Shown: positions 1-13,090, numbered from the stretch's first letter. The stretch: 64,000 bases of DNA from Progne subis subis (GCA_022316685.1 JAKJHU010000066.1:5391913-5455912); one strand, 5' to 3'. A program made the numbers and translations. The notes: generated by a model from the sequence alone, not told the origin.

Positions 1-1031
1 GTGCAGGAAGCCACAGAGGAGCATCCACTCTCCAAGTGCCAGGAGGAAGCATCTGAGAAAATCCCAGCAGGCTCTGGAAGGCACCAGCCCCGCTCAGCCT
101 TCCCAGCGTTGACTTGTTCTATTCTGATCCAGCTTCTCAGCCCTTCCCAGAGGCACTTTTAATCTTCGCTCCGTAACCTTTAAAGAGAGAGGTTTTTGTT
201 GTTCCCTGCAACGATTTTCATTGCCTGGACAGAGACGTTCCGAGCTGCTCCGAGTGAAGAGATTAATTCAATTTTCCTAAACTGGAAATGGACTGAAAAA
301 CTGAGAGGCTCCATTGACTTTTCCTGGCTTGGTTCGTGGCGTGTTAGAGAAACAATCGATGGGGGGGTGCTGAACTTCTCAGCCAGCAGAAACCCGGCGT
401 TCCCATTTCCAGGGAACCGGCTCAGGGAGATGGGAATAAACAGCTTGAAGGAGCCTGTTTTGGCCGCAGCACGTTCCTCCTCTGCCTTAAAACCATCAAG
501 GATACAGTTCTCCTGGAAATGAATTCCAAACAAATCCCTCATTTATCCCTGAGGTGACAGTCTTTTGCTGATACGTGCTTTCTGGAGACTAATAAGTTTT
601 GAATGTCGATGTGGAGAAAGGGGTGGGAAAAAAAAATCAAAGTAATTACTTTGTGTTCCCAAGCTCCTTATTTGTGTAGGTGCCTGTGTGTTTATCTCCC
701 TCTGTCATGCTGCATTGCTAATGGTAATTAAAGGCAAGGGATTTTTCTCGCTGGAAGTTTTTCCTTATTTTTTCCACCTTTGGCGGTTCTGGCCTCGGTG
801 ACGCCGCTTTGCCACCGGCCGGTGACTCGTGGAAGTGCTTCAATAGGAGGTCTGAGTTCAGGGAACTCTGCTTTTCCAGCTGGAATCGGATCACTGTGCT
901 TATCCAGGCCTGTGGAGTGTGAGCTGGGCGTTGTTTTATTTCAGGCCGGGGCTCGAGGGCACATCCTGGAGGTGTCAGCCCTGGTGGCCGCTGGAAATCT
1001 CCGTGGAAATCACGGAGAATTCGTCGATGTT

Positions 1032-1419
1032 TGTCACCGAGACACGCAATGCAGCCACACACAGACAAGAGGTTTTGCAGAGCAGAGGTTCCTCCGTCCA
1101 GCTCAAGCTGAGTCAGGGCAGAGAGAGAGCCTCTTTGTTTTATTTCTTACTTTTTATACATTTGTGGGTCTAGCAGAAGATTGGCTTCTGGGGTTTTTCA
1201 CCTTTCAGCCAAGTGGCTGAACCAACTGTCAGTTACAATTGTTTTCAGGTTAGAAATATGCAAACAAAGGACAGAGAATGAAAAACAAAGGATTTGTTTA
1301 TGTTACATATGTGGGAAAAGGTGGAAAACTGCTCTAATATTCTACAGTAACTAAAAAGATCTGACTCCACTTATGAAACTTCAAAAGGCTTTAAAAAACT
1401 CAGAAAAACCAGGGTAACA
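1032..1419 (-). mobile_element. Solo LTR, ERVK-like family A, copy 1
   Basis: On the + strand it runs TGTCACCGAGAC...CAGGGTAACA, that is TG..CA ends. It is flanked by perfect 6-bp target duplications GATGTT (1026-1031 and 1420-1425). Length 388 bp, identical to copy 2. Its TATA and poly(A) motifs read on the - strand. It lies in the EXOC4 last intron, antisense to the gene. No internal viral genes are present. Confidence 0.92.
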
Positions 1420-2249
1420 GATGTTCGCTTCATTTGCCCAGGATTTGGGGTGTGGGGTGGTGGCAGCAAAATTACGGAGCAAACCCCCGCGGTCCATGGT
1501 CGGCAGTGGGGAGGGGTGGGCTTCCCACGGGCTCTGGATCCTTGGGAAACCCACTCAGGACACGCTGGCTGGGGCTCAGGGTCTGGAACGAGGGGTTCTG
1601 CCGGGTCCCCAGCCTTGCAGGGGACTTCAGTTTCTCCCTGCGCTTCATTTCCCACAGGAAACGTGGAAGACGTTTTGTCGGGAAGGTGTTTTGGCTGAGA
1701 AGAGACCACAGGGCTTTCCCCACGGCCCCTCTCAGGCTGCAGAGTCTTAGACCAGGTCTAAAGCCTGGATCAGGAGGCCAAAACTGCAGCTCCAGGCGGT
1801 GCCCAGAGCCTGATAAGTTTTTCAGTTTTTCATCCCACAGAAACGTGAGGATGGGTGTGAAAGCTCATTTTTTAGGCCCAGGTGTGCATGTGGTGGATGC
1901 AGCACTGGCTTCAGCAGGATTTTGTGTGACATGGAGAGCGGCTCTATTTATGTGCTTGCCCTAAAAATTCCATTCCAGCAAATCCTCTCCTCTCTGTCTA
2001 ATCCAAGGATTGGATTCCTTGATTCTCTGCACTTCCACAGCTCCAGGCTCTGGAAATGACATCCGGCATCACACGAGGGGTTGGGCTGGAGACACGGAGA
2101 CAGCAGCGTGCAGGGATGGAAACAGGATCCAGTGGAACTCCAGGGAATTCCCTTGGTTTTCCTAAATTAAAGGGGGTTTTGTTGCTTGAGAGTAGCAAAG
2201 AGTGGCACCTCCCAGCACAAGGAATGGGCTTGTGGATCGTCTTTGTTTG

Positions 2250-2510
2250 GATTCAGGGAATCATTTGGGCCTGGAAAAGCCCTCTGAGATCATCGAGCCC
2301 AACCCTTTACCAGTCACTGCCAAGGCCACCACTGACCCTGTCCCCAGGTGCCACATCCACGGGGCTTTGAAATCCCTCCAGGAATGGGGACTCCACCAAG
2401 GCTGGAAAACCCTTTTGGGGAAGAAACTTTCCCTGATACCCAACTTAAACCTCTCCTGGAACTTGAGGCTGTTCCCTCCTGTTTTGTCTGTTTGGGAGAA
2501 GATCCCAACC
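2250..2510 (-). repeat. CR1 LINE fragment
   Basis: CR1 3' region read on the + strand as its complement (tggaaaagccctctgagatc, gagcccaaccctttaccagt, ccacatccacggggctttga). Confidence 0.8.
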
Positions 2511-3330
2511 CTCAGACTGAGCTCGAGCAAGCATCCAGAGCCATCCCATGGGAACAGATCCCGCTCTGGATTTGTGGGAACGTGAACTCCAAGTCTGAGC
2601 CGTCCCATATGGATCTCCTATTTGGGTTAGAAACTGCTTTCTTTTTTCTCCCGTTCTTAAAGGTGGGTTTTGTTCTGGGAAATTCCAATAAAATTCCTGA
2701 TGAGCAGCTTTCAGGGAGAGGACAGATTTTTAAGAAGGACACAAAAAACGAGGAATTACTAAAAAAAAAATAAAATTTAAAAAGAAAATTAGAAAAAAGG
2801 AAGACCCATCAGTGTGTGAGGAGCAGCCATCCCAGGCATTTGCCTGCAGCTGAAGGGAAGGTGAATATCAGATTGTCAGCTGGAGATGCATCTCCATCGC
2901 CTGGCTCCCACCTGCAAATGGCAGCAATTAGGAAAATGCCCTGCCTTTTCCACAGGAGGTGGAATCCTCCCAGCACCAGCCAGAGAGGAGCAGATTGCTT
3001 TGCCCTGTCAGTCAGATCTCATTAGGGCCCGCAGAGCCTCAGACCCCGGTATCAGCTCGGGAATTACCGATCCGACCCCGTTATTGGCTCGGGAATTACC
3101 GATCCTGGCTGGCTGATGGTGCTGGAGCCACTGCTCGTCACTTCTCCGGGCTCTGCAGTCAAATCTGCCGCCGCTCTCTCCTCCCTCTTAATTAGATTAA
3201 AGCAGGAGTGGAGCTTTCCGAGCTGGAGTTGGAAATGTGTCCCTTGGAAGGAGCGGGCAGGGAATGGCTGGGAGGGAGGAAAATGACACAAAGGGACAGG
3301 GAGGACACGGCCAGGTCTGGGAACAGGGGT

Positions 3331-4030
3331 TGTGAGGTGAGGGAAGGGAAAGGGGAAAAGGGAAAAGGGAAAAGGGGAAAAAAGGGAGTAGGGGAGTAGG
3401 GGAAAGGAAAGGAAAGGAAAGGAAAGGAAAGGAAAGGAAAGGAAAGGAAAGGAAAGGAAAGAAGAAAGGAAAGGAAAGGAAAGGAAAGGAAAGGAAAGGA
3501 AAGGAAAGGAAAGGAAAGGAAAGGAAAGGAAAGGAAAGGAAAGGAAGGAAAGGAAAGGAAAGGAAGGGAAGGGAAGGGAAGGGAAGGGAAAGGGAAGGGA
3601 AGGGAAGGGAAGGGAAGGGAAGGGAAGGGGAAAGGGAAGGGAAGGGAAGGGAAGGGAAAGGGAAGGGAAGGGAAGGGAAGGGAAGGGAAGGGAAGGGAAG
3701 GGAAGGGAAGGGAAAGGGAAGGGAGAAGGGAAGGGAAGGGAAGGGAGAGGGAAAGGAAGGAAAGGAAAGGAAAGGAAGGAAAGGAAAGGAAAGAGGAAAG
3801 GAAAGGAAAGGAAGGAAAGGAAAGGAAAGGAAAGGAAAGGAAAGGAAAGGAAAGGAAAGGAGAGGAAAGAAGGAAAGGAAAGGAGAGGGGAAAGGAAATG
3901 GAAAGGGGAAAGGGGAAAGGAAATGGAAAGGGGAAAGGAAATGGAAAGGGGAAAGGAAATGGAAAAGGAAAAGGAAAGGGAAAAGGAAATGGAAAGGGGA
4001 AAGGAAAAGGAGAAAAGGGAGAAATAGCCC
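3331..4030. repeat. (GGAAA)n / (GGGAA)n polypurine tract
   Basis: About 700 bp of nearly pure purine on the + strand. GGAAA predominates at 3400-3560 and 3760-3900, GGGAA at 3560-3760, and GGAAAtGGAAAGG-type variants at 3890-4010. The matching pyrimidine strand gives two long F/P/S-only reading frames, which are artefacts. Confidence 0.97.
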
Positions 4031-4204
4031 AGGGCCAATTCCTAGTGGGATAGAGGAGGGAAAAGCGAAACTGAGGAAAGGACAGGAGTATCAGAACTGA
4101 GAGGACCAACAGGGTCAAGCCATGACACAGCACTGGGGTTGAGTAGGGACGGCAGCAGGTGTAGCCCAGGAGCAGCAGGGTTCCAGCTCTTCAAGTCATT
4201 CAGG

Positions 4205-4345
4205 GGAGGTTTAGGCTGGATTTTGGAACTTTTTCTTTTCCCCAGATCTAAAGCACTGGCACAGCTGCCCAGGGAAGGGGTGGAGTCGCCATCCCTGGAA
4301 TAGTTCAAATGCGTGTGGATGTGGCATTCGGGGATGAGGGTTAGA
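4205..4345 (+). repeat. CR1 LINE fragment
   Basis: Sense CR1 words: actggcacagctgcccaggg, ccatccctggaatagttcaa and gtggatgtggcattcgggga. Confidence 0.8.
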
Positions 4346-4884
4346 GGAAGTAGCTGCGCTGGACACTTGGATTTTGGCAGGTCGAGATGCATTCCTTCAT
4401 TTCCTCTATAGTTAATTACTCTTTAATCAACAAGATCTTTAATTCACTGGCTATTGGTCTGGCTTGGAGTTTTTAGCCAACTCAGGGCTGGCGGTGAGTC
4501 CTGGTGCAAAGCCACACGTTCGGCTGGTGAACCCAAATCATCCTAAATAATCCTAAATAATCCTGAATAAGGATTCTGCAGCCAGGAGTTTCATCCTTCA
4601 CCTTCTGCTGAGGATCCACGCCTGGGGATGCGCTGGTCATTCCAGGTGGTGGGATCTGTAACATTCCCAGCTACGACTTCTTATCTTCAGGGTTTATTCC
4701 CCTTGGACAGAGAAATCCCCCAGATGGTTTTTCCACCTTTCAGACGCTGAGAGCTGGGGCTGCTGCTGCTGGGGGCACCTGGGGACCTTCCTTTGTCATT
4801 GGTGCTGAAGGATTGATTCATGATTATGGAGGCATTTGCCCTCATGCCAGGGAATGTTCTCAACCATCAGCCATCTCCTGGCTC

Positions 4885-5085
4885 TGGGATCACAGAATTG
4901 TGGAATGGCTTGGGTTGGAAGGGCCCATCCAGTTCCATCCCTGCCATGGGCAGGGACACCTTCCCCGGTCCCAAGGGGTTCCAAGTGCCTCGCCATCCTC
5001 ACAATGAACCCTTTCCTCCTCAAATCTAATCCAAATCTCACCTCTTTCGGTTTTAAACTTTCCTTTTGTCCTGTCACTGTCTGTG
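4885..5085 (-). repeat. CR1 LINE fragment
   Basis: Antisense CR1 3' end: cacagaattgtggaatggct, gggttggaagggcccatcca and cctgccatgggcagggacac. Confidence 0.88.
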
Positions 5086-6574
5086 GCCTGTGTAAAAACT
5101 TGCTTTCCGTCCCTTTTTTTTTTTTTTTTTTTTAATTAATTCTCTGTAAGGATTTAAGGCTGCAAAGAGTTTGGGATGCAACCAAGATTTTATGGGCTCC
5201 ACGGAGTCACTTGGGGACAGGATGCCACTCAGCATTTTCTGACCCATGGAGGAACAGCTCCACATCTTCTTCCCTCCCCTGCTCCCCTTTCCTCCCTCTC
5301 CAGCCATGCAGTAACATCTTATTTGGGGGATTCAGCTGCCCCCGCTATGTTCCCCAGGAGCTTTCCCGGGAAAGGCATGCTCCATCCCAGCCGGATTTTG
5401 GTGTGATTGCCATAATTACCCTCCGACTTCCACCCTCGAGTGAGATGAGACGGCCCAAGAGGAGAGCTGTGATTTTGGCAGTTAAAAAAAAAAAAAAACC
5501 AACAAATAAACTGAGAAATTGTTCTTGAAGTGCCAAAGGCGAGAGGCTCCGGGGCAGGAACAAGCGGAGAATGCAGATCAGGCAACACCATCTATCCAAG
5601 GTGGAGCCTCTGCTGGGGCTGACATTAAAAATTCCAACTCAAATGCGGGAAACATGGAGTGAAAGGAGGTGAATTATTGATGGGGAGCAGGGATTGCCAT
5701 ATCTGACAGATGGAGACTGTCTGAGAGCATTTTGCAGAGTGGCATCTGCACCGTGCCTGACTGGCGTCCCTGAACTTTCGCGCGTCAGATGTCGAATATC
5801 AACACACAAACTCTGATGTGGCAATTAAATCTGTCCTCTAATGAACCTGAGCCTCGTAGCCAGGAGAAATCCACACACTCAGGTGAAATCCAAATCCCTC
5901 AATTCTTGTTTTTTCTCAGGGAGATATTTAAACAATTACATCCGGAGCGCTGCGTTGAACACACGCACGTACGATGTCGACATTCAGATATATTCAGATT
6001 ATGTGCAATGTGTCGCGCCTTACTCCAATTTTACTGAAGGCTGTGAGGCTCCCCTTGTATTTTATAATTTGTATTCCAGATCTGAGCTCAAATAACACGG
6101 AGGAGCTCCAAAATTCAACTTCCACCTCACGTCACAGGGGTGCGTTAGCGCCTAAAGCTGAAACGGGTCTCTCAAGCGCATGCAGAAGTTGTAGATCAGA
6201 GGCGGATTCCACGTTGTCACGTGTGGGAAAAACAAAGAGCAGAAGGAAGGAAGTGCAAATAAGAGCAAGTTTGATGCTTTGGTGGGGAACAGCTTGGATT
6301 GGGAAGAAGCAAGATATAAGATATGGCTTTTCTAACAGGATTCAGTGCCTTCGCATCCCAAGTTATTTTCCTAAGCCCAGCCCAACATGGGAAATGGGTA
6401 AATTTTTCTGCCATCTGTTAAAAGTGGGGCACTGGGGGAAATTCAGTTTGCCTCCATGGAAAATGTGCAGGTTTTGGGAATCTTCAGGAAAAACATGCTT
6501 TTAGTCCCTGGAAGAGCTTTCAGGGATGGAATCCATGAGGTTACTCAAGGAGCATCAGTATTAGGAAAAATCAT

Positions 6575-6765
6575 TTCAGCCAAAGGGTTGCCCAGGGTGG
6601 GGCTGGAATTCCCATCCCTGGAGGGATTTCAAAGCCATGTGGATGTGACATTTGGGGACATGGGTCAGTGGTGGCCTTGGCAGTGCTGGGAATGGTCAGA
6701 CTGGGTGATCTTGGAGGTTTTTCTGACCAGAAATCATGACGATTCCGTGATTCCGTGGTTCTGTG
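6575..6765 (+). repeat. CR1 LINE 3' end with terminal octamer repeats
   Basis: Sense CR1 (ttgcccagggtggggctgga, ggtggccttggcagtgctgg) ending in three ATTCCGTG/GTTCTGTG-like octamers, the usual CR1 3' terminus. It is an intact 3' end. Confidence 0.9.
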
Positions 6766-8289
6766 GGGCGGCTGTTGCTGGGTTTGGATCCATCCCGTTG
6801 GACACTAGGGAGCTTCCCTCTGGCCCTGTGGACACAGAAGGGATGAGGTGGGAGGGGACCATGGAGGGGTCACTGCTCCTTCTCACCCTCAGAGCAGCCT
6901 ATGAGAGAACAGAGAAGCTTCTGGACCCGGTGTCTCCAGAAATTCTCGGAAAATTCTCGGGAAATTCTCCAACAGGAACTGCGCGAGGTTGATAAATTAA
7001 TGAATTACTGTGGAAGGCTCCAGGTTCAGCTCTCCCAGCAGAGTCCTCTGGAGAGCCTGGAGGTTTTGTGCAGTTGAAGAAGCGTTCCTGGGAGGAGATG
7101 AAAAGCGCTTCAGAGAATTGCTGTGCCTTTGATGGCTCTGAACTTCTCCGCCATCCAGGAGCAGTGCAGGGATTCTCTTCTCACTCTGTGGGGACCAGTT
7201 TTGTTTCCGAGGAGCCACTGTTGCACTGCAGCGGAGTCTGTCCATAAAAAGTGATGAGCAAAGGGATGCAACTCCAAGATATTCCATGAGTAAAACCCTT
7301 TTTTTTTTTTTTCCATGCAGTGGAGAGTGGAGATAAAAACCCCATGAAGTCTACGTTTTACCCTGCACTGACACTATCTTGATAATATTTTTGTTTTAAA
7401 TGCTCGTATTTGTGCTGTCTGGAAAAAAAAAAATGATGATGAAAAAGTTGGGATAATTGGAGCTGAACCCACCAGGAATAGCCAGAAGAGGCCACAGCTG
7501 TGCTGCACGCAGCAGTGGGGGAGCTGCTTTTAGAGGTGGTGGGTTTCGATCCCTCTAAATACAACTTTTACCCTCAGAACGATGGAGAGGGAAAAGCAAT
7601 TCCAACCAAAAAACGCTGGAAATGAGCAGCAGCTGCCCACAAAAACCTGTGGCCTCAAGCCTGGAGGTTTCCAAGCGTGGGGAGAAGTGTTGAGAGCTGG
7701 CGGAGCTGGGATGAAATGTTCCTCAGGCCAGTGGCCAGCACAGAAAGCAAGGAGGAGAGGGTTGGAGCTCTTAATCCCTCATCCAGGAGATCCACAGTTC
7801 CATGCTGATGTCCACCACCTCTGGACATCTCAAATTTGGGCATTGAACCCATCCTGGTTTCTTCCTGCTCCGTTTCTTCTCCGTGGGTGGTGGCAGTGAT
7901 GTGGTGGGTCACTGGCCCAGGTTGGATGCTGCTGCAGGGGTTTGTTCCCTCCTGGTTTGGATAACTCCATGCCTGGCAGGTCCCCTCCCAATCTCAGGAG
8001 TTTCCAGGCTGGATCGAGGCACCAGGAGACAAAAAATACGGCCATGAGTCAAGAGAATCTAAAAAAAACCCCAAACTCTTCCATGAAAAACATCAATGAG
8101 GTCAACAAAAAATGATAACAAATTTGATTTGCTTGTCCACAAAAAAACCAAAAAGTGTCCGTTCCCTGATTCTGGAAGCCACCACAGCATTCAGAGTAAA
8201 TGAACAAAGGTGACCAGGAAAAATCCTGGAGTGGCGCTTCCAACAATTTGGGGCTGTTTGCTCAACCCCTGAGGAAGCTCCTGGGAAGC

Positions 8290-9640
8290 ACCTGGAGCCT
8301 GACCGTGACCTACTACAGACCGACACTGAGTTGTGGAAGCCAACCACAGCCTACTACAGAGCTGATGAACCCAACACAACCTACTACAGACAGACACTGA
8401 GTTGTGGAAGCCAACCACAGCCTACTACAGAGCTGATGAACCCAACACAACCTACTACAGACAGACACTGAGTTGTGGAAGCCAACCACAGCCTACTACA
8501 GAGCTGATGAACCCAACACAACCTACTACAGGCAGACACTGAGTTGTTGGACTCAACCATAATTACTACAGATGAACACTGGCTTGTTGGACCCAACCAT
8601 GACCTACTACAGGCAGACACTGGCTTGTGGAGCCCAACCGCAACCTACTACAGGCTGACATTGATTTGTGGAACTGAACTACAGCCTGACTGAAATTCAC
8701 TTGTTGGACTCAACCATAATTATTACGCTGGCTCGACAGCCTAGTGCTAGACATGACCACAACTACTACTGGAGCATGACACAAAACTACTGACCACAAC
8801 TACTGCAGGCAAAATTGACTGGATGAACCCCACCACAACCTACCACAAGAAGACACTGACTTGTTGGACCCAACCATGACCTACTACAGGCTGACATTGA
8901 CTTGTGGAACCCAAAAACAACCTACTACAGGCTGATGTTGACTTGTGAAACCCAAACACAACCTACTACAGGCTGACATTGACTTGTGGACTCAACCATG
9001 ACCTACTACAGGCTGACACTGACTTGTTGAACCCAATCTTGACCTACTACAGACTGACATTGACATGTGGAACACAACCACGACCTACCACAGGCTGACA
9101 TTGACTTGTGGAACCACAACACAACCTACCACAGTTGGCACTGACTTGTGGAGCCCAAACACAAGTCACTACAGGCTGGCACTGACTTGTGGAACCCAAA
9201 CATGACCTACCACAGCTGGCACTGACTTGTTGAACCACAGCACCACTTACTACAGGCTGGCACTGACTTGTGGAACCCAAACATGACCTACCACAGGCTG
9301 GCACTGACTTGTGGAACCACAACACAACTTACTACAGGCTGGCATTGACTTGTGGAACCCAAACATGACCTACCACAGCTGGCACTGACTTGTTGAACCA
9401 CAGCACCACTTACTACAGGCTGGCACTGACTTGTGGAACCCAAACATGACCTACCACAGCTGGCACTGACTTGTGGAACCACAGCACAACTTACTACAGG
9501 CTGGCACTGACTTGTGGAACCCAAACATGACCTACCACAGCTGGCACTGACTTGTGGAACCACAACACAACTTACTACAGGCTGGCACTGACTTGTGGAA
9601 CCCAAACACAGCCTACCACAGGCTGACATTGACTTGCGGG
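8290..9640. repeat. Minisatellite, 40/41-bp unit with 81-bp dimers
   Basis: The unit is like GGCACTGACTTGTGGAACCC then aaacatgacctaccacagct. Unit starts in the central part at 9137, 9178, 9218, 9259 and 9300 give spacings of 41, 40, 41 and 41. From about 9.2 kb onward two subtypes alternate (aacccaaacatgacctacca and aaccacagcacaacttacta), forming a dimer of about 81 bp. The 5' end (8.34-8.54 kb) has a different dimer, about 78 bp long, repeated three times. The middle (8.6-8.9 kb) is more decayed. Confidence 0.93.
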
Positions 9641-10024
9641 CCCAATCTGAGCTTCTGCCCCAGTTCACCGTTCTGTGCCCATCAGGCAGATCGCGTCGTG
9701 TCCTTCACCCATCGGCAGCTCCCAGCCATTCCTGGTTTATCAAAGCTCAGCTGGCGCCACTGAGCGCCGCCCCGATCGCATCCAGTTCCGCGCCACTTGA
9801 TCCTAAATAAAGCTGGGGAGTTGCCGCAGTGATTGTCGTTCCCAAAGGCAAGCGAAAATTGTGGGATTTTTTTGCTGACTGGAGCAAACTCTGCAGCACT
9901 TTGCGTGGAAGTGCTGACTCCCTCTTCTTTCAGGCTACATTCATTTCCATGTTCCCTCCAATTTATGCATGAGGCAAGGGTAAAAATCCCTTAATATTCC
10001 CTGTAAACTGACAGATGGTAGAGA

Positions 10025-10450
10025 TAATTTTTTTTTTTTTTTTTTTTTTTAACTATATGCAGTAAAATGCAAATGTGTGTGGCTTATTTGCAAATGCTGG
10101 CATTAATAACCAATATTTAAACGGGTCAGATTAACACTTTTACTGATCTATTAAAAAGATCCTTTTCCAATCATTTGCACACCCCAAATCAATTTTAATA
10201 CAACATGTAAATTGAATTTAATTTCTTTTTTTTTTTTACACAAAATTGCATTTATCTTCCTGAGCCATTAAATTTACTATTTAATATGGACTTTCCAGCT
10301 CACTTGGCTAGAATTTCATTGCTCTTTATCTGTATAAATTTAATTAGCCTTGATATCATCAGTATATTATAGAACTAATTAAAGATTTAGATAAGTGCTG
10401 AGGGTGCTTGTTTAATACCCTATAAAGTTCCATTTGGAGAGCGAGAATTT
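10025..10450. other. AT-rich unique block, possible conserved noncoding element
   Basis: This block has dense homeodomain-like and octamer-like words (atgcaaat, atttgcaaat, cattaataacc, tttaattagcc, aactaattaaag) and no repeat signature. The composition resembles vertebrate developmental enhancers, but conservation cannot be judged from one sequence. Confidence 0.3.
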
Positions 10451-10654
10451 CCATCTTTCATTAGGATCAGCTGGTTTGGAGCTACAAGGAGTGGCTCAGA
10501 CATTGTTTTTTGAAGAATTATTTAATGGGCTTTAATGGATTTATCCTTCCTTTGAAAAGCTGTGTAATTACCGTGTCTCTCTGCACGCGGGGAGGGTGTT
10601 CAGGGATGGGCTTTAAGTGCTCCGTGCATGTAGGGATGCTCAGAGATCCCCGTT

Positions 10655-10850
10655 CCCAGAATCCTGGGATCGCTGAGGTTGGAAAAGCCCTCCAAGGTGA
10701 CGGAATCCAAGCTGTGCCCGATGCCCACCCTGTCACCAGTGCCACATCCTTGGACACCCCCAGGGATGGGGACTCCAAACCTCCCTGGGCAGCCTTTTCC
10801 GATGTTTTCCAACGTTTTTCCGTGAGCAAATTCCTTCTGCTCTCCCACCT
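10655..10850 (-). repeat. CR1 LINE fragment
   Basis: Antisense CR1: ggttggaaaagccctccaag, gatgcccaccctgtcaccag and ggatggggactccaaacctc. Confidence 0.85.
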
Positions 10851-12154
10851 GTGCCTCCGCTGGGAGCTCGTGTTCCCAGCAGGGCGGCGGCGTCCAAGTG
10901 ATGAACCCCGGGAGGAAGGGAAAAGAAAACAAGAAGGAAATATTAATGAGGAAACAATAGATAAACAGCAGGATAAAAAGGAGGAGGGAGAAGAGGGGAG
11001 AGCTTTGGGAAGGGTGGTGATGTTCCGCACGTCCCTCACCCTCCCCTTTGCTAATAAATTCTGCATTTAAGAGGTGATTTCTTCATCTGTGCTTGGCAAA
11101 AAGCTCTGCAGTGGTGCCAAACCCAGTGACAGAGCTGCACGTGGCACCCAGAGGTGTCGGCTGGGGGGTTTTCGTCCAAAACGGCTTCGTCTGGATAAAA
11201 AAGCAGCCCCCAGGTGAGCTGATTTGTATGTAGGGCTTCATACGCTGTCTCTGTGGTTTAAACTTTAAAAGAGAAAATAATTGGATTTTCTAACGAGGTT
11301 GTCTCTAATTAGAAGGCTGAGCTTGTGCCCTTTTGAATAAATACTCTTGTTTTTCTGTACCTGATCAGAGCCCTGTGTGGGTACTGAGCAAGGGGTGAGG
11401 GCTTCCTGTCTCTGATACTTCTTCCTGCCTTGGATAAATGACTTAATTTTAATTATTCTTCCAGCTTTAAAAAAAAAAACAACATTATCCTTCCATCCCT
11501 TGATTATTTATTCAGGGCTGTGATCTGCAGGAGCATGAAGCACCACCATAATCAAAATTCACTTTTATTTCTCCCTCTCTCCTACTTTGTTTTCCTTCCC
11601 AAATCATTTCCCATCTTGGAAGTTTGCACGTTTTAGATTTTTAAGTGCAGTTTTATGGGTTTTGGTTTTTTTATGTTCTTGGGGTAGCACAGCTCCAGAG
11701 CCGTCTGTGTCTCCTGCCCCAAATGGTGCCACTTGCTGATGGGGCAGCTGTTTCCAAGGGGCTGTGGATGAGAGGAGATGGAGATCAGAGTGACAGGAAC
11801 TTTTTTTGCCTCATTTTGGGGGTTTTTCAGTCCACGGAGCTGTGTAGGGATTTCTTGCTCACCCCAGGCAGCAGGAGAAGTGTCCAGGTCTTGGTGTGGA
11901 CCCTGAGAGGAGCTGAGGTTGGCCAGAACAGTGAAACCATCTCTGATGTGAACACCCCTAAAGCACTCTGGGTTCTTCCGGAGACACGGAAGGAACATTC
12001 CTGTTGTCCCCGGAACTGCTCCGGGTTAATTGAAAATCAAGGAAGAAATCTGAAGGGAAGTCCGTCAGGATTTGCATTCCCTGGTGGAATGGCATCCTGA
12101 GGGGTGATGTCCCTTATTTTAGGGTTGCAGCTGCAGTTTAGGATGCGCAGCAGT

Positions 12155-12300
12155 TGGAAAGTGGAGCTGGATCCATCCCTGGGAGCGTCCAAGGCCAGGC
12201 TGGATGGGGACTGGAGTAGCCTGGGATAGGGAAGGTGTCCTGGTTGGAATTTGGTGATGTTTAAGGTCCCTTCCAACCCAAGCCGTCTGTGACTCCATGA
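12155..12300 (+). repeat. CR1 LINE 3' fragment
   Basis: Sense CR1: gtccaaggccaggctggatg, ggagtagcctgggatagg and aaggtcccttccaacccaag. Confidence 0.88.
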
Positions 12301-12854
12301 AAAGCCGCGATGCAGCTGTCACCTCCCATCCCTATTTTCCATCAGAAGCTCTGGAGATGGAACCAGCAGCTCCCACGCTCGCAGATTTCTGATTCAAAGT
12401 TCTGCTCACTGCCGCGTGTGTGCAAACATCCCCGCAGCCTTCACGAGGTGCAGAGATCGCTGCAATTGCTGCTTTACCTGGATTTTCCTTTGGAGTTCTG
12501 AGCTTTCAAAATCATCTTTGCAAACTCCTGACTGGCTCTTTCCCATTCCCACCCCTAGTAACTCCACAGGGAAAATGCCCCATGGGATTTTCTTCTTGGT
12601 CAAGCCAGGCCTGAAAATCCATTTCTTTCTGCAATGCTTGACTGAAGTCACCTAATTTCTTGCTTTTTTTTTCCTTTTCTTTCTTTCTTTCTTTTTTTTT
12701 TTTTTTTTCACTCACTCATCCCCCTCTATATTTAAATGTCATGGTTCCATCCTGGTCTTCAGATATCAAAATTGAGTGATTTTATAACCACAGCTTTGGT
12801 GGTTTTTTATCATCTTCAGTTTCTTGCTTGTCCCATCTGGTGATTTTTCATTAA

Positions 12855-13090
12855 ATCACAGAATTTGGGTTGGAAAGGACCTTAAAGATCATTAAATTCC
12901 AACCCCCTTCCACCATCCCAGGTTGCTCTGACCTGGCCTTGGACACTTCCAGGAATCAGGAATTCTCTGCGAATTCCCAGGGCCTCCCCACCCTCATCAT
13001 AAAATCTTCCTCCTGTCCTGTCTCCCTCTCCCCTCCTCGAGTTTTTATCCAGATTTTCCCTAAGTGCTTCCTACTTAACCTTTTTGACTT
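12855..13090 (-). repeat. CR1 LINE 3' fragment
   Basis: Antisense CR1: aatcacagaatttgggttgg, aaaggaccttaaagatcatt and ggccttggacacttccagga. Confidence 0.9.

Noticed and set aside
3064..4133. Two - strand open frames of 313-324 residues
   Set aside because: They are F/L/S/P-only translations of the pyrimidine strand of the GGAAA tract, with no start context or splice sites.
9047..9668. - strand frames with repeated STSQCQPVVS peptides
   Set aside because: They are by-products of the 40-bp minisatellite and shift frame at unit length changes.
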